Below, one piece after another: positions 45,419 to 48,581 of a DNA stretch of 48,581 nt. Both the position numbers and the translations under genes were made by a program. Where the stretch lies: assembly GCA_020049515.1 (NCBI GenBank), contig JAIFKQ010000030.1, positions 1-48,581 on the forward strand. Direction: 5' to 3'. Below the pieces are notes generated by a model. It was not told where the DNA came from, ran no database searches, and was given only the letters and a program-made list of their open reading frames with translations. Numbering within the stretch: position 1 is the first letter of the stretch; each line of letters starts with the position of its first letter. Source of the DNA: Paludibacter sp. (lineage in GTDB: Bacteria; Bacteroidota; Bacteroidia; Bacteroidales; Paludibacteraceae).

Positions 45419-45724
45419 GTGAAATTATCAAAATCTGCTACCGAATGTAACAGCAAAGAGGACATTAGGTCTCAAATAGACAAAATTGACAAAGAAATAA
45501 TTTCACTATTTGCGGTGCGATTTCAATATGTAAGTGAAATAGTAAAATTCAAATCCGACACCCAAAGTGTAGTAGCACAAGACCGTAAAGATGAGGTGAT
45601 TAGACAACGAGGTGAATGGGCTGCAGAATTAGGATTGGATAAAGAAACATTTGAACAAATATATCGGTTTTTAGTGGATCACAATATCAGTAAAGAATTG
45701 GAAATATTAAATGGAATAGGTTGA
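45419..45724 (+). CDS. Chorismate mutase (AroQ-type helical)
   Basis: The 101-residue protein is all-helical, the size of a free-standing AroQ-class mutase. IRSQIDKIDKEIISLFAVRF supplies the first active-site Arg, KFKSD the Lys and QDRKDEVIRQRGEWA the second Arg group; the C-terminal helix is QIYRFLVDHNISKELE. The enzyme turns chorismate into prephenate for Phe and Tyr synthesis; isochorismate-pyruvate lyases share the fold and cannot be excluded. The start is GTG with no in-frame ATG nearby, and a good promoter lies upstream. Confidence 0.85.
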   Translation: MKLSKSATECNSKEDIRSQIDKIDKEIISLFAVRFQYVSEIVKFKSDTQSVVAQDRKDEVIRQRGEWAAELGLDKETFEQIYRFLVDHNISKELEILNGIG

Positions 45725-45893
45725 AAGTTTGATTGTTTGAAATAATTATAAAGAAATACTTAAAGATAGACTATCTATTTAAAAAAATCATCAAATGTAC
45801 AGGATTGAATATTGAGCAAATTCAAAAAAAAAAATGAGTTGTAAAGTCCCAATAATCTCTTAAGACAACTAATTCACCTATTTTCCAAACATT

Positions 45894-46043
45894 ATGATAG
45901 AAGATATTAAAGAAAAAGTCCGAACTTATGAGGATAGCTTGAAAACTTACCGCGATTTAAAAAACTCAATTGATACTACTAGAGAAGTAGGTGAAATGAT
46001 TGGAAAAATTAAAGGTAAAAAGGAAGGAATTAAATTACAATAA
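45894..46043 (+). pseudogene. C-terminal fragment of an Rpn-family PD-(D/E)XK nuclease/transposase
   Basis: A 49-codon ORF too short for the track (MIEDIKEKVRTYEDSLKTYR, then DLKNSIDTTREVGEMIGKIK) matches the typical end of Rpn/PDDEXK_2 proteins, where YRDLKN.IDTA is followed by a Glu/Gly/Lys-rich tail. The nuclease core is missing and I see none upstream, so this is a remnant rather than a working gene. It marks an old insertion or recombination between the chorismate mutase and aldolase genes. Confidence 0.65.
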
Positions 46044-46083
46044 ATACTAACATACAGCCCACTTACAAGAAAGGGCAAAATTA

Positions 46084-47040
46084 ATGAGCATGTATAAAAA
46101 CGATATTAAAGTAATGGATTGCACCGTTCGCGACGGTGGATTAATGAACAAATGGCAATTTAGCGACGAGTTTGTAAAAGCAGTATATGATGCATGCGTA
46201 GAAGCAGGCATCGATTATATGGAAATTGGCTACCTAAGTAGCGAAAAAGCCTTTGACCGCAACGAAATGGGGCCTTGGAAATTTTGCCACCAAAAGGATT
46301 TGGAGCGAATTGTTGGTAAAAATGAAACCAATCTGAAATTGTCAGCCATGGCCGATATTGGACGTATTGAGCTAGATGATATCCCTTATGCGGCTGACAG
46401 TGCGTTGGATATGATTCGTGTAGCTTGTTATGTACATCAAGTGGACAAAGCGATTGCATTGGCACACCATTGTATGGATAAAGGTTATGAGGTGTGTATC
46501 AATTTGATGGCTGTTTCTACACTTGGAGAATTGGAACTTGATGAAGCGCTAAAAGACATTGCAAAATCACGAGTACCTGTATTTTATGCCGTAGATAGTT
46601 ATGGTAGCATGTATGTGGAATCTATACAACATTTAGTGCGCAAATATACAGCTGCTTTACCTGGCAAAGAGATTGGAATTCATGCACATAACAATATGCA
46701 AATGGCCATGTCTAACACCTACACCGCATTGATGGAAGGATGTACTATGCTGGATGCTACATTATTGGGATTAGGACGTGGAGCAGGTAATTGCCCAATA
46801 GAGATACTGATTGCATTTCTGAAAAACCCTAAATATCGCTTATTGCCTTTGTTGCAAGTAATTCAGGACCAAATACATCCAATGCAAAAACAAATCGACT
46901 GGGGCTACCACATTCCTTATTTAGTATCTGGTGCTTTAAATGCTCATCCCCGTAAAAGTATGGAGTGGATGGAATCGGACCGCAAAAATGATTTTGTTTC
47001 TTTTATGAAAGAAATGCATGATAACGAAATTTTGGAATAG
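46084..47040 (+). CDS. DRE-TIM metallolyase-type aldolase (HMG-CoA lyase / hydroxyoxovalerate aldolase-like)
   Basis: The 318-residue TIM barrel opens with DCTVRDGGLMNKW, which contains the D-x-x-R-D-G metal and catalytic motif. HAHNN near residue 200 gives the two metal-binding His. GLGRGAGNCPIE closes the barrel. The family performs retro-aldol or Claisen-type cleavage/condensation on 2-keto acids or acyl-CoA esters with a divalent metal. The exact substrate is not predictable, and the C-terminal communication domain of full-length DmpG-type aldolases is absent. It is plus-strand, followed by a strong terminator. Confidence 0.85.
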   Translation: MSMYKNDIKVMDCTVRDGGLMNKWQFSDEFVKAVYDACVEAGIDYMEIGYLSSEKAFDRNEMGPWKFCHQKDLERIVGKNETNLKLSAMADIGRIELDDIPYAADSALDMIRVACYVHQVDKAIALAHHCMDKGYEVCINLMAVSTLGELELDEALKDIAKSRVPVFYAVDSYGSMYVESIQHLVRKYTAALPGKEIGIHAHNNMQMAMSNTYTALMEGCTMLDATLLGLGRGAGNCPIEILIAFLKNPKYRLLPLLQVIQDQIHPMQKQIDWGYHIPYLVSGALNAHPRKSMEWMESDRKNDFVSFMKEMHDNEILE

Positions 47041-47067
47041 AAAAGGATTCCTTACACCGACATGAAA

Positions 47068-47105
47068 AACTCCGGAACTTTATAAAAAGATCCGGAGTTT
47101 TTTTT
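47068..47105 (+). terminator. Rho-independent terminator after the aldolase gene
   Basis: A perfect 9-bp stem, AACTCCGGA and TCCGGAGTT, with a 14-nt loop is followed by a run of eight Ts. It lies 27 bp after the stop and before the convergent lysozyme gene. Confidence 0.92.
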
Positions 47106-47145
47106 ATATCCATTTCTATAGCTGTTATTTATCGCAACTCAACAA

Positions 47146-47838
47146 TCACAGCAACAGCAGTTTAAGATCTTTTTTTGTTCCGTTGAATTGATTGAAATCA
47201 ACGTAACCTTTTATACCATGAACCCTGTATTTTTCGGTGGTTTGCCAAAATGTCCAATCGCAGGTTGGTCTGCCGCGATAATCTACTATCCAAAGTTTAC
47301 ATTTTGAAGGAAGATTATCCTTCACATATTGAAGGTAATAGTTGTACGGGCAATAAATAATGGGGTATGTATTTGTTTTTTTATAAACCGCCGCAACAAA
47401 ATCCTTCAATTCCTTTATTACTGATTCCTTTTTAGGCATCTTTTTAGAAAATTCGGCATCTAGCACCAAAGGCAAATCGCCACGCTGAAACTTTGCCGTA
47501 GTAAGAAAATTATTGGCTTGCATTTTCCCACTTGTCAAGTAGGTGAAAAAGTGATACGAACCAACTGGAATATTCAGTTTACGTATTGCAGTGTAATACT
47601 CTAAGTATTTGGCATCCTGCATGGTAGTGCCTTCAGTGGCTTTTACAAAAATAAATCCAACTTCTTGATCCTTTAACTTACCCCAATCATAAACCTCCTG
47701 GTAATGAGATATGTCAAGCCCCCATGTTTTATCCTGTTCATAAGCATAATTTTCAGGGCTTTCTATTTGTTTTCTTTTTGATACACATGATTGAAAGCCA
47801 ATCATTAGGATCAATAATCTAAGTATATTTCTTTTCAT
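47146..47838 (-). CDS. GH25-family lysozyme lipoprotein
   Basis: The 230-residue protein has a lipoprotein signal with lipobox FQSC (Cys about 18). The GH25 domain follows: GLDISHYQ near residue 41 (first catalytic-site Asp), FIFVKATEG, GSYHFF, and VLDAEFS with the Asp and Glu of the active site. The closing segment WTFWQTTEKYRVHGIKGYVDFNQFNG is typical. These muramidases cut the MurNAc-GlcNAc bond of peptidoglycan; the lipid anchor suggests a periplasmic cell-wall role. It is convergent with the aldolase gene. Confidence 0.93.
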   Translation of the reverse strand: MKRNILRLLILMIGFQSCVSKRKQIESPENYAYEQDKTWGLDISHYQEVYDWGKLKDQEVGFIFVKATEGTTMQDAKYLEYYTAIRKLNIPVGSYHFFTYLTSGKMQANNFLTTAKFQRGDLPLVLDAEFSKKMPKKESVIKELKDFVAAVYKKTNTYPIIYCPYNYYLQYVKDNLPSKCKLWIVDYRGRPTCDWTFWQTTEKYRVHGIKGYVDFNQFNGTKKDLKLLLL

Positions 47839-47922
47839 CCTTTCTAATATCCAATTTTTAAAAAGGATAATTGAGTAGTTCTAAATTATTTATTGACTGC
47901 TAAAATTTTGATTATATAACCA

Positions 47923-47961
47923 TTAAAAAACAGCCAATTACATTGCTGCAACTGGCTGTTA
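47923..47961 (-). terminator. Terminator of the right-edge secreted-protein gene
   Basis: On the minus strand AACAGCCAGTT and AATTGGCTGTT form a stem (plus-strand AACAGCCA 47929-47936 with TGGCTGTT 47953-47960), followed by six Ts. It lies 35 bp after the stop codon of the partial gene. Confidence 0.82.
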
Positions 47962-47994
47962 TAATTTAATAATCTACTAGAGTTATTCAATAAA

Positions 47995-48581
47995 TTATTC
48001 TTGTACTTTGATGTTGATTTTTACATAATCATCAGCCAAGTAACTTGTAGTAATACTATTCACTTTAAATATACCAACTTTACCAGCAGCTGTTTTAAAT
48101 ACGACTTCGGTACCTATGGCAAGTCCAGTAACACTAGTATCTGTTGCAGCATCAGCTGCAGCTTTAACTTCGGTATAAGTTGCAGAATCATAATCAATAC
48201 TAGTAGTTTTGGCAAACTTAGTGCTATTTTTTGTAGTCCAAGCTGTAAAAGTAGTTGATAATGTTGCTGGTACGGAGCTTGGTGAGTAAATACCTAATGA
48301 TGTACCACTTGCATTAAAATACACAAAATCAACCAACAATTGTTGAGCAGCAGTAGCTGTCTTTGGTGAATAAGTAGTTCCATCAGCACTAGCACATGTT
48401 GATGTACCTGAACCATCTGCTAAAGTACAATAAATAGTTGTAGCAGAAGCAATTGTTTTCAAAGTAGGTAAAACAACAGCAGCTTCTACCGTAAAAGTAG
48501 CACTACCTACAACATCTTTTTTGTCTGTCGCTGTTAAAATGTAAGTACCATTTGCCAAATTATTTACCGCTATAGTATAAC
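47995..48581 (-). CDS. C-terminal part of a secreted/surface protein (5' end off the window)
   Basis: The frame is open to the right edge; the track's Met start is not real, since the frame continues upstream as YTIAVNNLANGTYILTATD with no stop. About 195 residues are visible, with the composition of secreted beta-sandwich proteins (rich in Thr, Ala and Ser). The end of an Ig-like domain (NGTYILTATDKKDVVGSATFTVEA) is followed by a Thr/Ser-rich segment and IFKVNSITTSYLADDYVKINIKVQE. I recognise no T9SS tail or enzymatic motif. It is probably a surface or adhesin-like protein. Confidence 0.65.
   Translation of the reverse strand, partial: YTIAVNNLANGTYILTATDKKDVVGSATFTVEAAVVLPTLKTIASATTIYCTLADGSGTSTCASADGTTYSPKTATAAQQLLVDFVYFNASGTSLGIYSPSSVPATLSTTFTAWTTKNSTKFAKTTSIDYDSATYTEVKAAADAATDTSVTGLAIGTEVVFKTAAGKVGIFKVNSITTSYLADDYVKINIKVQE

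Noticed and set aside
1-48581. CRISPR arrays, tRNA/rRNA genes, intact transposons or prophage genes
   Set aside because: No regularly spaced repeats, cloverleaf-like segments, transposase cores or phage structural genes were found by reading; only the Rpn remnant and short palindromic repeats suggest mobility.

Overview
The window looks like a chromosomal segment of a member of the Bacteroidota, most likely Bacteroidales-like; genus cannot be fixed from the sequence alone. The evidence is strongly AT-rich DNA, TAnnTTTG-type promoter boxes, two type IX secretion (T9SS) C-terminal tails, BspA-type leucine-rich repeats, and the rng / small basic mS38-like protein / HU / mutY neighbourhood, which I recall as typical of the phylum. 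No rRNA, tRNA, CRISPR array, intact insertion sequence or prophage was seen.

Layout. (1) 1-4 kb is housekeeping: the 5' end of ribonuclease G, a 30-residue basic protein missed by the ORF track, HU, MutY, a secreted thioredoxin and a lipoprotein of unknown function. (2) 4.2-10.5 kb is a first surface-polysaccharide operon: two Wza-like export lipoproteins, a Wzc-like tyrosine autokinase/co-polymerase, and Gmd plus Fcl, which make GDP-L-fucose. It ends in a strong terminator buried in the last codons of a convergent acyltransferase gene. (3) 10.5-19.3 kb holds that PlsC-like acyltransferase, a lipoprotein cyclophilin and two paralogous secreted parallel beta-helix proteins, only one with a T9SS tail. 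They are separated by long gene-poor intergenic stretches containing palindromic repeats. (4) 19.9-45.2 kb is the main polysaccharide cluster. It contains a second Wza/Wzc pair, a Wzx-like flippase, a Wzy-like polymerase and glycosyltransferases of the GT4, GT2 and GT26 types. Modification genes follow: four paralogous CelD/BcsL-type GNAT acyltransferases, two CE4 deacetylases (one apparently cytoplasmic, one T9SS-secreted), a Gfo/Idh/MocA oxidoreductase with an unrecognised partner, and two tandem methyltransferases. A BspA-like LRR protein ends the cluster. (5) 45.4-48.6 kb holds a chorismate mutase, a fragment of an Rpn-family nuclease/transposase, a DRE-TIM aldolase, a GH25 lysozyme lipoprotein and the C-terminal end of a secreted protein running off the right edge.

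How the parts may work together (inference): the cluster would build a Wzx/Wzy-type polymer, probably containing fucose, and export it through Wza/Wzc. The GNAT, CE4 and methyltransferase genes would change its side groups by N-deacetylation, re-acylation and methylation. No initiating phosphoglycosyl transferase or Wzc-directed phosphatase is visible here. The most unusual features are (a) the GNAT genes as two A-B pairs whose residues show A resembles A' and B resembles B', implying duplication of the pair as a unit, (b) a probable one-base frameshift cutting off the conserved tail of one B copy, (c) an in-frame GT4-GT26 fusion, and (d) repeated duplication across the locus (export pair, beta-helix, GNAT, methyltransferase, deacetylase).
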